From: Sphagnum compactum
Lineage: Eukaryota; Bryophyta; Sphagnopsida; Sphagnales
NCBI GenBank assembly: GCA_965153455.1
Contig: OZ234500.1
Location: 6,758,001-6,822,000, forward strand
Length of the DNA: 64,000 nt
Direction of reading: 5' to 3'
How positions within the stretch are numbered: position 1 is the first letter of the stretch; each line of letters starts with the position of its first letter. The notes under the pieces were generated by a model that saw nothing but the letters and a program-made list of their open reading frames with translations, did no database searches and was not told the DNA's origin. Positions 1-12,953 of this stretch are shown here, one piece after another. A program made the translations under genes and the position numbers.

Positions 1-550
1 GATGAAGGATTTTAATGCTTTCACGGAAGAAACTGCCCCAGTTTAGTTGCTGAGAGACTCAAATGATCAGGTGCTTACGGAAAACTGTAAGGTTCTGACA
101 GCTAATTTCTCTCTTCTTCTCTACTGTTATTGTGCGGTGAGGTCGGTGTTCATGTCCGCGGAACTACACAATTCTACTAGCTCGAAATGTGGATCCGTTG
201 GAAATGCGCGGTTTGCTTCCCATTCGCAACAATATGCAGCCTGGCCCGCGATCTAGCCTGGTGGATTTCGGCTACAATATGGTGCAGAAGGCTTTCAGAC
301 GCCAGACAAGCCAGTTCTTCTCCCAACTGCAAGCTGGTAGGCGCCCGGTGGCACTGTTATTTTGCCTACAACGCTTGGAAGTTTCATGAGCTTACTCCTG
401 CTAGCTTCGACATGAGGGCAAGCTTTCCGGCTAGACAGCTTCTCAGGCGATGAAGAAAGAAAGATCCCGTCGGGTAGCAAGAGCTGGTCTTTGGAGCTCT
501 TATGTGAAAAGGGGGTCATGATGCAGATGCAGATGCAGATGCAGATACTG
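1..550 (+). other. Possible 3' end of an unidentified plant transcription unit
   Basis: Base composition here is clearly richer in G and C than in the following 4 kb, which suggests the tail of a gene cut off by the window edge. A 66-codon open frame (189-389, plus) contains a stretch reading SLVDFGYNMVQKAF, which looks protein-like, but I cannot assign a family. Upstream frames contain stops unless an intron is assumed, for example an acceptor-like cagtttag near 40-47 and a donor-like gtaag near 87. A short hexanucleotide repeat (gatgca type) lies at about 521-546. Gene identity, strand and exon limits are all uncertain. Confidence 0.25.
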
Positions 551-3500
551 ATCCTAGCTCATATCCCAGATTCTCTGAAAGAGTAACCAGGGGCAGTAAG
601 ATGTGAGCAGGAATGTTCTATCTCAGCTTGCTGTAGCAAGGATTGGAACTTGTGAAGACCACACACTAGTAGGAAAACCAGAGATTGAGATTCTAGGCCG
701 ACACTCGACATGTCATGAAGAGCATGTAGTATCAGCTGTTTACAGGAGCTCCCTGATCAAAGTCCAAAATTAAGGTTTTAATGAGTTTTCTTTTTGAGAT
801 TTACTGAGGCAATTATGCATGATTCAAGTATATATATATATGATGTTATGTTAGGAAATTAGAGTACAAAATGTCAGCAGACGCAAACAATTCTTGCTAA
901 GTTAAATTTTCCACTAGATGCCGCCACTCAAACCAAGTTATAATCTCTCATAGTATACATATATATATGTCACACTACCTAGAAATCCTCTAGTACATTG
1001 CACAGCCATTAACAGACCCAATTCTATGGATCTTTGCAGGTCATGGTCTGTGCATAATCCACGACATGATTCATGAATGATAATTTGTGCAAGTTTTTCA
1101 CACCTAATCTTAAAACAATGCTGCAGCAGCTTCATTTGAGGCACACTTAGAAGAAATGGTACTGTAAGCAGACTTTACTATAAAAAAATGATCCAAGACT
1201 TTTGTGTGAACTTTTCCTTGTCCAATAACTGTGCATGTTATGTGTCTACTTAGAGCTCTGCAAAGCAGGAGCGAGCTAGCCATGGCTTTAATTTCCCATG
1301 CTTTGAAAATCATCTGTGCAGCTTGTTGAGAAAAATGTTCTTTATTGCTTTAGTTTTGTGTAAATCCTTGTACATAGCTGGTAGCAATTGATCTATAGGG
1401 AAAAAATTGGATATTGAAATGAGCAAAATTCATGTAATTTATGTCCAAATCTGCTAGACTCCTTGTAGATCAATATGAAATATATTCTTTACAGCAACCC
1501 ATTTAGGGATCCAAATTGCTACCTCAATTGAGCATCTTCAAGCAGCTCATCTCAAAATCCATGCAATAGTTTGATTTGGTGAAAAATGTTTTTATATTAG
1601 TGAATTTGCATCTCAATGATTCTTGTGCGATTTTTAAATGTTTCATTTGCTCATTTAATGACATAAGAACTCAAGTAAGCACTTTTTGACTAGGTGCTTT
1701 TTAAACTTGAACATTTTTATTTTATTTGAAATTAAACCATTGATTTTTCAAATGCATTAAAATCGTATAATAATGATTATGAGGGCTTGGTATTGAAAAA
1801 GAACATGAAAATTATACCTGTTTTAATTTGGTTTGGATTGATTCATTTTGACCATTCTTTTGACCTAGAAAAATATATAATTTAAGGAACTTTTTGAAGA
1901 AAAAATGTTTTTATTATGTAAAGGAGAGTTAGGTTGCATTTCAATGACAATTAGATGTGTTAGTAAGCTTGTTTGTATATTTTATTTCACATCTAGTTTT
2001 GAAAACTGCATGAATAATTATTATTTAAAAAAATTTAATGAAAATTTTGGTATAATATAGAAATAATCTATAATTAGGTTGATGCATGGTTGGGTGGACC
2101 AATTTGGGTGTCATGTCAACCAATTTTATTTTGTGATTGCTATTGCAATGTTCATGTTGTTTTATAGGTTTTTAAATCTATTAAAATGGACTTGGTTAAA
2201 AGATTTAAACTTGAATATCTACATGATGCGTAAAATCATTTTATAAATTTTTTAAAATTGTAAAAGTCATGCACTTTTGAATTCAAAACTCATGGATTGC
2301 ACCTTTGAGTTCCATTTCTATGTGGACTATGTTATGATCCATTAACTAATGAGGTATATGTTAAGGACTTGAAATTAATGAAATATCATATCAAAGAAGC
2401 ATAAAAACCAAAATAAATAATGAGTTGAATTTTAAAATTATACTTATGAACTTTTGAATGGCCTAATCAAAAGCATTTTCATAAGTTCATATCATATTGG
2501 AAGAAGAAATATTTTGGGATTTTTTTGTTTAGATGCATAAAAAAATAGAAACTCTAGATGTGACATTAATGACATTCAAAAAAAATGAAAGAAGTCAATG
2601 TAAACTAATATAAACTAGTTGTAACTTCTAAAATTTAACCATTTTTTTAAATAAATAGGGACTTTCGTTTTGTGGCAAATTGGTCCACCCCACGTTGCAT
2701 CAACCCAACTAAATACATTTCATTTGTTGTTTCAACATCAACTTTATAAGTTACATTCAAACACCTAATGCCAAAAGTAATACACCTAGAGAGATTCATA
2801 ATGGAAAACATTAATATTTTTTTTTTAAATCATCAAATGGATGATAAACATATTATGTAATAAAATTTGAGAGAATTTATCAAGTATGTGAAAGCCACAT
2901 GAGTGCTTGAGGAAGAAACAATTTTATGGCCTTGGGCCAAGTGACTCCTTTGACTAGGACCACAACCCAATGTTTTTTAACAAGTCCAAAGCATGAACTT
3001 TGAAATAAGTAATTACTTAGCCTGGATAATTTCCTTGCATGAGATGTCATAGTTCATACATTGTTTAGACTCTCATCGTTCACATGTGTAACTTGAAAAG
3101 CTTATGATCTAACTTAACTGAACTTCTGAAACAATTGCTAATGTCAATTTTGAACTTTTTAAAATTTTGATGTAACATACTAATCTTGTTTAAAAGATGC
3201 CAGAGTCATAGACATGCCTCTTGTTGTGGTGACTAAATTATATAAAGAGGCCACCATGATTGTTCCATCCATAAAAATAAAAAATTGGTGTTGAATTATT
3301 ACCATTTTGCGTGAAATTTTTGAGAAAAACCTAGAAGATTCATGTTTTTTCTAGTGTAATTATGTGTTTTCTCAGCAAAAATCTTTAGCTGCACCTTTTC
3401 CAAAATAAAATATTGAAAAAAAGCAGCTGGATCCACCTTCCAATTAAACTAGGAAACTTTATCATGCAAGAGGAAGAATGTCATGATCAATTTTTGAAAT

Positions 3501-5386
3501 CTAACAATTAAAATGCTTTGTGTCAACCATGCACATAACCATGCACATAACCAAACTATATATATTGAACATATGTTTGTACAAGGTTTGTTGCCTGATA
3601 AAGGCCAAAGCTCAGATCACTAAAATCGCCATGCAATTGAAAGACAACACATCATGGACGAATTTGTTCCCCAGGCTTTCAGAAGAAAATTGGATTTTAT
3701 TTTGTAGAATTGAATTTATTTTTAGGAAGCCAAACAGTTTTTTTGTCTGTAGGTCAGGAACGTGGTGGTTGATTGACCAGAAAAAGAAGACAAACAGATA
3801 CCTTCCAAGTATCAATATAACATGCACTTGTATGTCTATTTAGAATTGTGAGAACAAGTTATTTCCTTCCATAGATAATGAACAATTGTGAACACAAAAA
3901 AAACAAGGGGTGTGTCACACTATGGCCTTGCCATTTACATTAAAAAGTATCTTAAGGCAAAAGAAGAATTATGGAAACTCAAATATTTCACCATGCAAAA
4001 ATATAATCTTCAAAAAATCCTCTAAAAGAAACCAAAATCCTTTAAGATATTGTAACTCTGTAACTAATCTCAAGTTTCAACACAAGCCAAAATATCATCT
4101 TTCAAAAATCCTCATATAAAAATAGACCTATTATTACCTAGGGGCCAAAATCACTTAAGCTACTATACTCTATAATGAATCTAAACACAGTATTCTTGCC
4201 TTGGTAGGCAAGGCCAACAAGTAACACGCTAAGACTTTATGCCGCAAGTGACTTGGACTTCTCAAAGAATGGAAAAACAAAAATCTGCCATATTCACTAA
4301 TATGACCTTTGCAACTTCAAAATAAAAAAAGAAAACACAACCGCAAATTTTGTTTTCCATTTTTTAAAATTTTGCATCAGTGGTGATTTTTTTTTCTGAT
4401 AAAACCTGTTTATTCAAGTTTTTCTGAGGAAAATTTCACAAATTAGTGAAAATGTGACACCAAAACAATCACTGTGTTCTTTTGTGTGGCGAATTTTTGC
4501 CAGTTGGTGACCAAAAAAAAGTGTTGTGACTCTATACAAAGGATTTATTGGGGGGAAATGACCCAAAGTTGCAAAATTTTGAGGAATTTTTAAAAAGTTT
4601 GTTAGATTTAAATGATAAGTTCTAGCATGTCACCAAAGTATAGTAAGGTTCCAAAAAACATTTACTTTCCTCTCTGACCTATAGCCAAATTTGGCTAAGT
4701 TCTCTTGTGGATCATTGCCAGTCTACCTACCTCACAAAATTGGGAAAAATAAACTCTGCAGGTATCACCTTCACCTTGAATTTGGGAATCCCAAAGATGA
4801 CACCCTGTTGTAACTTGGAAACAACATTGAAGATGTAAACCCCTACAGTACACTGATGACAACATGAAGGATCACTCTTTGAGGTTTTGTAAAATCCAAA
4901 ATTCTTGACAGTTTAGTTCCACAAAACACTTATGAGAACTCTCTGAACTGTGCAGCTTTGGCAGCTTAAGCTTAGTCCAGCAACTACTTCAAAGTTCATT
5001 CACAATCTTGCAAATAGGTCTGTCAGTCTTCACTAAACGTCTATATTTCTTGGTATTTGCAGTCTGCAAGTCATCAAAGCCCAATCAAATAAGCAACAGA
5101 AAATAGTATTTATGACTGTCCACTCAGAAGATTTATTGCATATCAAGAAAACATAACCCATGTATAACTGCAATACAACAGAAGCACAAACATCTTGAAC
5201 TTACATATATTAGTCAAGAATCTGAACTTTGAAGGAGTGGGTAAATCCAAATTTGTCATCAAAACCTTGTAAAACTTTATTTATAAAACACACCGCATAT
5301 CCGAAAAATGCACAGAGGTATTGAAAACAAGGGATAATTTAAAGGACGTCAAGTTTGTACAAACTAGATGTTAAAAAATTTCCATC
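551..5386. other. AT-rich intergenic DNA, no recognised gene
   Basis: Only short chance frames are present and none resembles a known protein. A few stretches are almost pure A/T. The one structured item I could recognise is the copy of the dispersed repeat family at about 4470-4770, listed separately. Confidence 0.6.
4470..4770 (+). repeat. Dispersed ~280-bp repeat, copy A
   Basis: This copy shares a left block (ggcgaatttt followed by a second 'ttggtga/ctggcga' block and an A-run) and a right block with the other copies. The right block is 'agccaaatttggctaa', then 'ttctcttgtgga', then 'ctacctacctcacaaaatt' and an A-rich end. The same order of blocks recurs near 30.8, 31.2, 45.9, 61.4 and 61.7 kb. 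No coding capacity is visible. It may be a short non-autonomous element. Confidence 0.5.
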
Positions 5387-8300
5387 TCAACAACCAACGG
5401 CTTGTGATAGGTCAACCGTAGCGATGGGGTGTGTGTGTCGTGAAGGGTTGGAATTCGAAAAGTAGCTAGGTCTACTGCTATTGCCCAACTTAAGATGTTG
5501 CAACATAATTGAAATTTTATGATGAAGAAAAGTAACCAAGATAGAAATGGGAGGGCCTTCTAGCTCTTTTAAGGCTCCAAATAGCATTGGCACAATCATG
5601 TAAGAACACTTTGATAACCTGTTTGTGTAAACATCCAAATCTTTCAATTACTAGAAAGAGGAATTGATCAATGGGGTGTTAATTGTAGTAGTTGTTTTTT
5701 TTGGCTTGAGTTACATTAGAGGTAACAAATCTTTGAGTTGTGCAAGATCGGAAAAATATGCACACGTTGGGTCAACTATGACAATGTTAGCTAAGGTGCG
5801 GATTTCACCTTTGGTGAACATAATGTTGACTCATCGACAGGAAGAATTGAGTGTGGATGAGGGAAGCACATGTAATTGTTCTTGTCCCATGTGGAAGCCA
5901 ACATTTTGCACAATGGCGGCAAAAGTGTCACAAATCGCATCATGGGTACTTGTGCGTTTATTGCCATGGGCACAACGTAAGAGGTGGATACCCATAAGGT
6001 TGATGGGATGTGTGCACACACATCAAGGGAAACTTGCAATTGAAGGATGTGATAATCCAAATCGCATCCAAAGCGTTCTGGAAATAATTGGGGCAGATAA
6101 TCAAAAGGTTTGAAAGATTGGTCAAACTATAAGCCAAACACTTGCCCCTAGGCCGAAACATGATAAAATTCGGGCACAATGGGCCTCAAATATTCCATTA
6201 GAAAGCATGTTAAAGAGGGTATGATTGTGCAAACACTCCAAAATGGAGTCTTGAAGATGAACCATTTGTTATTCGATATGTTGTTCAAAAGGAAAGAAAC
6301 ATGCCCATGTTACGAGCAGTAGAAGATCGCATGCTGCTTTAAGGTGTTGTTGGAAAGGAAGGTGTTGTTGTCAACTTGTGCTAAGGTTTCAAGAAGGAAA
6401 TGACATTGGTCGACCATGAACTTAGTAGCTATGATTGAAACTATAAAGGCCCAACTCCTTAAATAAGTTGTTGGGGCAATGGTGAATGTTAATATGAGTT
6501 TAATGTCACCAAGAGTTATTAAGAGAGAGGCTTGTTTATGAACTAGAGGTACTTTACGGCTATCAAAGGACTCTGGGCCCAAAAGGTGTCCAAACATTTG
6601 AAGGAAAGAAAAGTCAAAAGAAACAAGGGAATTTATGAAGGTGGGAAAAGGAAATGTGCAACATAATAAATATGATGGCGATTGCATGTAGCAATGAATT
6701 AGAATTCCAAAGGTTACATGGACATCGCCCAATTTAAGGAAAAGGTTAACATGTCGAACATCTTTTAGCAAGGTATCTTTGATGAAGGATGATTTAAATG
6801 ATGATGTGCCTCATGAAACCCCCAAGACTTTAATTCTTTCTAATGGTGTGTTAAACTAGGATAGGGTGTCGAAGTCGTGTGGCAAGCTAGAAGGAGACCA
6901 TGCTACACATTTCTGAGGTTGGATAAAAAAACCCATCACACATAGTTTAGTTTGGAAAAATTTGTACATGCAGAGGATATAAATGGAGAGGGGGCCGATG
7001 ATGTGTGTGTAATCTACAATAGATGGAAATAAACAAGAAGGAAAATGACTAACTATAGAATGTAATGCCTTAAGGTGAACTAAAGCAAATATTGCCCCTC
7101 CCAAAGGATCACCTTGACGATCCCATGGTAAATGGGATGACCGTGATATTACCATCACAGTTACAGTGATTATAAAACATGGGAGATTCAAATGCATAAA
7201 ATGCACGAACAAAAGGGATAAGTTATATGATGCATGAAATTTTTGAAATATGACCCCTCTTGACATCAAATTGAAGGCATTTGTTACATCTAGTTAGAGA
7301 ACAACCTAGTCGAAGAAAAGGTCCAAGGTGCACTTAATGCCATGGATTATTATTTCATATCCACCTTTGGTTGTTACTTTAAATTGGTGTGGGGAGAAAT
7401 TTGCTGCAAAGGCATTGCAAAATTGAAAGCATAAAGCTTGGCTTGTGAATAGATACAATGTTTCCCTTACAACAATGGGATGAACTCTACCTAAGGGTTT
7501 GGTCATGGCTAAAATGCAAGCTGCCCCAAGGATATGTGCAATTCAATATGGAATGTGACCTTATGTGATATGAGAACAAAGTTGAAATAGTTTTGGGCAT
7601 CCATTCGCAAAATCTTCTAGGTGAAAACAACTTCAAAGGAGTTCAAAAACCATCCCAAAAGGACCATTTGTAGATAAATTTGGCATGTGTTGGAATGTTG
7701 GTTTGAAAAAATAAGATGAAAGTTCAAGGTCCTGGTCTGGTTCATAATCTCCCATAAAAAACAAGAAGAAATTGTCTAATTCAAGATGTAAAGCGGTGAG
7801 AGCTAGTGTGGTGTTGGAGGATGTGGATGCAAGAGAAAATGGTGCCAAAACGCAGTTGTTCAAAAACTTATCTTGCACATCCAAGGTTTAAATTACGAAA
7901 AAGGTGTTTACGAGTTAGAAGATCATGTTAAGCAGGAAGCATTGAACTTGAATTTGTTGTTAAAACTTGGGCCTGTAAAAAAAATTCATCCTGCAGGTTT
8001 TCCTAATCGCTTACTAAAAAACATTTAAATCAAATCCTTGGTTACCTATGAATTGTGCCCCCCTTTGAGAGGCAAAGCAAAACACCATTGGAGTAACAAA
8101 AGGAATAAATGCCAAGCTGCCACATCATAGGGGTATGTCAACTTATATAGTGGAAAACAAAATGCCATGTGTACATCATGTTGTAAAGCAATAGGGATGC
8201 AATTGTATAGTTAAGGACGACAAGAGCGAAAATAAAAGGACCCAAAGACATTTAATGCCAAAACCTAAATCCAAACTAATGCAAATCGGTTGGGAATAAT

Positions 8301-8793
8301 GTAAAGTATAAGACTAAGATGGTCATGTAAGTTTGGATTAAATGGATTGGATGCTTGACAAGAATGTTGGTGACGGGTTAACCCTCAAAAAGTAAATTGA
8401 CGCCCACAAGTGGAGCAAAAAACTTTAGGTGGAGGTTGTAAGTGTGTTGGGAAAATAGGGATATGTTGGGGGGATTGATCATGGGCAACTACAGGGGCCA
8501 ACAAAGTAGAAAGGGCAAAAGGTCCTACATGTGCATTATTTAGGGGGATTGGGAAAATGTTGGGTTGGGGTTCCACATTTACACGAAAGGTTGGGGGTTG
8601 GTAGGGGGAAGTAGTGGGTGGTGCATGGTTTGTTAAAATGGTATGGGGAGTTGGTGGGTGGTGTGTGATTTGCATAAAAAAAAGGGTGGAGAATGGGGCT
8701 ATGGTGGTGTACGAAAGGATAAATGGGAAATTTGAACTACGAGGTTCAATGAGACATGATGAACTAGGGGACATGGGATGTTTTGTGCCCATA
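5387..8793 (-). mobile_element. Decayed non-LTR-type retrotransposon (reverse transcriptase ORF)
   Basis: A series of minus-strand frames can be read in order. They are a proline-rich N-terminal part ending in a Cys-x2-Cys pair (8385-8792), then reverse-transcriptase segments (7306-7506, 6856-7269, 6310-6771), then a C-terminal part (5387-6060). The RT block contains RQGDPLGG, the hallmark of non-LTR reverse transcriptases. About 30 residues later comes the position of the catalytic A/Y-x-D-D box, which here reads VDYTHI (7009-7017), so one catalytic Asp is gone. Many stops and frame changes separate the parts, so the element is inactive. No LTRs, poly-A tail or target-site duplication were found, and the ends are approximate. 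LINE-like is the best call; the clade is not resolved. Confidence 0.7.
6310..7506 (-). pseudogene. Reverse transcriptase domain fragment of the non-LTR element
   Basis: Three adjacent frames give successive RT segments: one beginning KPLGRVHPIVV, one with RQGDPLGG and the palm region, and one with the C-terminal thumb and connection region. The gaps and frame changes between them show decay. The catalytic box carries V-D-Y where family members have x-D-D. Several other substitutions (for example Cys and Tyr at usually charged or Arg positions) fit C-to-T/G-to-A drift. No selection for function is expected. Confidence 0.65.
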
Positions 8794-8811
8794 AAGAAAA
8801 AGATTTATTAG

Positions 8812-11800
8812 GAGTGCAATTACAAATAGGCCCCACTTTTTAAATACTACATATTTCAACACGACAGATCAAAAGGAAAAAAATAAAAAATTGTCACAAA
8901 CAAGCAAGTCCTATTTCAAAGGATAGTTGAACCCTAACTTTGCCATAACCTTGGACACCATCATCCCTATTTTGCTAGGTTTAACACAACCTATACACTT
9001 TTGAAAATCATTGTGCAAAGATTAGGGGCGCAAAAACTTTTAATATTTTATTTTTTGGATTAGTCAATTAAAATAACACCCAACTTCAATTACAAAAAAA
9101 CCACCCTATACTCAATCCTTTGCTCAAAAGAAAACCATAAAAAACACATGATTGGTTAATAACTGAGCATTATATATTTACACATTCACACCTACTACAC
9201 ACGTTTTTATTTCTAATTTCTTCTTCTTCCTTTGCTATTTCTCTAGGATTATGACAAAAACTAAAAAAAACCAAAACCGTGGCAAAATTTCTTTTTTTTG
9301 TGGCAAAAACCTTCTATAGTGCTTAATTTGTGAGTATTAACTAGATTCTTGGTGATAAATAACTTTCTAGGCTTGACAGAAATGTAAAGAAAAAAAAACC
9401 CAACACAAAACAAAACCCAAAACAAAAACACAAAACCCACCCTCCCTTGGCCTCTTCACCTTCGTTGTTTTGTTGTTTGTGGATGTTGGTGTTGATGTTG
9501 TCGTCATCATCCTCCTTTGTTCTAGAAAGTGATTGCCCCACCGTGCCCCCAAAATCTAGAAACTAGACTTTCAACCAGTTCTAATGGAACTACAACTAAA
9601 TTTACAATGAATCCTCTTCAAACTGAAATTGGAACTATAATAGACTTACAACTAGTCCTCTTCTTACTAAAATTGGAACTAAACATGGGACTTGGAACCC
9701 TTCTTTCATTTTTCTTGACCGCCCCCACTACAAATTTTTCCTCGTTCTCCTTCTTTGTCCCTCTTTACCAAACTTTCTCTCTCTCTCTCTCCTCTTTTTA
9801 CGTGGTGCTAACTAGTAAGCACAAACAGCAATACTAGTAACAAAACTATTGCCACCGCTACCATCGCCAATTATGCTCCAAAACCCTGAAAGCAACAAAC
9901 ATTGCCTTCATGGAAGGAAGCATGATAAATATGTCGTTTATCACATTATACATAATGTACTAGTTGTTTCCCAATCCTCACAAATAGACATGAAAAAATG
10001 AGACTATAAATCACTCGTCATTTTGGGCTTCATTTTACTCACTCATCCTCATGTAAAGGCAAGCAAGTGAAATATTCTGAAAAATTCTCAAATATAAGGG
10101 AGGCAAGCAAAATATTTTGAATAGTTGACATAGAGGCTGAAGTTTGTAGTTAAATGATCAATTTTAACTAGTTGTAAAACTTGGTCTCTTTATACAACCT
10201 CTGATCATGGGGAATGCATAGTGTACGTGAAACCAGACTTCATTTTTTGAACCAAGGTTGGAGGTTCTTGAATATGAGAAAGTGCACCTGTAGGATTTAC
10301 AAATTTGATGAAACGGGCTAAACCCACACTTGGAGAATTGTCTTTTTAGGAGCCAAGGTTTTCTTTAAAAGGAAGAACCGGCCAATACTAGTATTAACTA
10401 GTGATGGGCAGTCCTTTACTTTTATGAAGAACCTTTTGTTGCAATTCTCTAAAATGAATTAGAATGGTTATAATTCTTATCCCAATTCTAGTTCCACACA
10501 TACTTGAATCAAGAGTCCAATTCTAAGTCTGGTTCTTCATAAATATATTTTGGTGCTGGTTCCAATTCTGAAAATTAGAACTGGTTCCAGTCCTGTTGGA
10601 GGTAAGTGCATTGGAACTAGTAGTTAACTTTTGATTAACCTCTGATTAGCCCTTGGTTTAATGCTTCTTTTCTAGAAGCATTTTTTTCAAAATCCCAGTT
10701 CTAGTTCAAGTCTTAAAACAATCCACTTCTAATTCCAGAACCAGTTCAAGAACTCAGATCTGATTCTGCTTTTGTTTTTTACTGACCAAAACAATTGGTT
10801 CTAACCTACCAAACCCAGTACCCACCCAATAGGGGTATTATACTACAGAGCCAAACAAAGCTGTGTAGCATCTAGCAACCACTTTCTTCCTCCATAGACA
10901 TGCAATTGAAGTCATTTGACCAGAACTCAGTGGCCCTTCCAGTGTAGGACAGCTAAAATAGAGCCAGATTCAACACAATTATAGACATGTTTGCCCACTT
11001 GTCTCAAACCAAGCCTGAAAATAGATTTACATGTAGAGTGATTGCCCAGTTCCTAGGATATTTATTAATGGGAACTAGAGTGATTTACATCAAATTGATT
11101 TTTGACATTTCCATACCAAAATCAATATGCAGCAATTTGTGATTATGCTAAATAAGGCATAGCCTAAGTGCATGATCCAAATCAGATTTTGATTTGATCA
11201 AATACCAGAACTTGCCACACCTTGCATCTAGTCTATTCTAGTACACAATCTACCCTGAGGACAAAAATAAAAAATAATTGTGCAAATCAGATATTGTATG
11301 ATCATTTATAAATTTACTCTTGAAGACAAAAACATAATAGTTACCAAGCTTGGAACTTTCATGTTTGTAATCATGCACATGGCAACCATTTAATCACAAA
11401 CAATAGGTAACCAGTAAGGTGGCAGCATCTCCTGCAGATCCAGGCTCAACTGCAAAGAATGCAACTCCAATGAACTCATGATCATTGCAAGATGCACAAC
11501 GTAAGCATCAGCAAATTCCACATGTGTGCAAATGTTGCACTAACAAGTCAAATTTTTAATATCAACTTCATTGGCTTTAGTATTGGCTAGATGAATGCTT
11601 TTCAACACAAATCCTTTGTTAGGTGCAACAGTGAAATTGTGGATTGGTTCTCATGAGAAGGTAACACACTCTTGAGAGACAAATTGGTTGTTCACACCAC
11701 TTGTAGATAAAAGTAGAGAAAATCTCTTAAGTTGTTTACACCACTTGCAGATAAAAGTAAAAAAAACTCTTAAGTTGTTGTCTTTGCAATAGACTTCTCA

Positions 11801-12187
11801 AGGGCTAGAGATTCTAAGTTCATACATACCTTCCACATTGTTGTGCTCACTTCCAACAATGTGCAACTACGCCTAACTATTTCAAATCCACAATTCAAGT
11901 TTATTAGATAGCATGGCCATGTCCACCAAAACCTCTTACTTTTTAAATTCCCTTTTTTTTGTAAAGCACTTGGAAAAGTTTCTAGCATATTTGGAGGGCA
12001 CCTCATATTCATGAATATCCCTCGTAGAAAAGATAGAGATTTTGCATCTGAAGCTCGTGAAAGGGAAATTACACCTACATACTAGTGTAAGATTCCTCTT
12101 ACTCTTCAAGAGAAGCTGTAAGAAATTTAACATCTGGTGATCTATGTATGTTTAAGTTCATGATAGCATTCACCTTGTGCTACAATG
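8812..12187. other. Intergenic DNA with simple-sequence and AT-rich stretches
   Basis: No recognised gene was found. A CT-rich run (ctctctct) occurs near 9776-9793. Short frames near 9.3-9.8 kb lie over low-complexity sequence and are not credible genes. A possible decayed ORF at 11.77-12.13 kb is listed separately. Confidence 0.5.
11770..12133 (-). other. Unidentified, probably decayed coding remnant
   Basis: Two overlapping minus-strand frames (11936-12133 and 11770-12012) look like one protein broken by a one-base shift at a T-run near 11950 (A-run on the coding strand). Before the run the first frame has plausible protein text (HEYEVPSKYARNF). After it the second frame continues with KGNLKSKRF. 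The family is not recognised, and it could be chance. Confidence 0.25.
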
Positions 12188-12292
12188 AGTAAAGCCCATG
12201 GGTAGGGGCATTCTTAAAATGTGAGGGGGATTCGACTACCACCTTGTTGTAGGCCCCTTAGTTTTAAAATGCCCCACCCTTGAGCTTTACTC
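12188..12292. repeat. Foldback (inverted-repeat) element, copy 1
   Basis: The left arm, starting gagtaaagcccatgggtagg and running through 'ggcattcttaaaat', is the imperfect reverse complement of the right arm, 'ttttaaaatgcccc...gagctttactc'. The arms are about 33 bases with a short loop. A related element with the same 'ggggcattc..aaaat' arm core lies at about 31.5 kb. This suggests a MITE-like foldback family with no coding capacity. Confidence 0.55.
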
Positions 12293-12346
12293 TATATTTA
12301 AAGGTGCTAAAAGATGGAGATTTCCTATCATTATTAATCCAACCAC

Positions 12347-12917
12347 TGTTAAGGGGTGTCTTCTATTCCTTCAAATAAAACATAATAAGGTAAAAACTTT
12401 GTAAATTCTAACTTGCTTATAAACATCAATTGGTTTATTCTACTTCAAATCTGAAATCTAAGAAACAGAAACAAAGCTAACTAAAAATCATGAGAATGTT
12501 TATTTACAAAAGTAGAAATCTATAATTGGATTCAAAGATCGAATTACAAAGAAAAGATCAAAAAGTAAAATAAAATAGATTGAATTGAACTAAACTAAAT
12601 TAAATTTTTTTTCCTTCTCAAATCCTCCTACTTATACCCTCAACGTAATGTTGTTCAAAATCAAACAATCACTGATTGGCACAACTGTCAAAGATTTCAA
12701 AATTGAACTTGAACAACTATTGATCATAGGTTGATTTCTAACATGTTTTATCAACAACCAATTATGCCAACAAACCGAATACTTATTAGTTTAATAGACC
12801 GGTTCACTAAAAGACTTGTTCCAATTATAACTAAAACAGTTCACAAAATAATATTCACTAGTTACTAGTTGGTAACAACTGGTTACTATGTACATAAAGT
12901 GAAAATTTGGGTTAACA
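12347..12917 (-). repeat. 3' LTR of the minus-strand element (left copy)
   Basis: This 571-bp copy matches 22719-23267 along its length, for example at 'tctattccttcaaataaaac' and 'tatgtacataaagtgaaaat'. In element orientation it starts TGTTAACCC directly after a purine-rich tract containing GAGGTAA and ends CCCCTTAACA. The differences from its partner are numerous, consistent with an ancient insertion. Confidence 0.85.
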
Positions 12918-12953
12918 TTACCTCACTTTGAAAACCAAATTTTGTCTTCAAAA

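Noticed and set aside
8385-8811. Plus-strand frame 8614-8811 as a gene
   Set aside because: It is the shadow of the minus-strand proline-rich N-terminal part of the non-LTR element.
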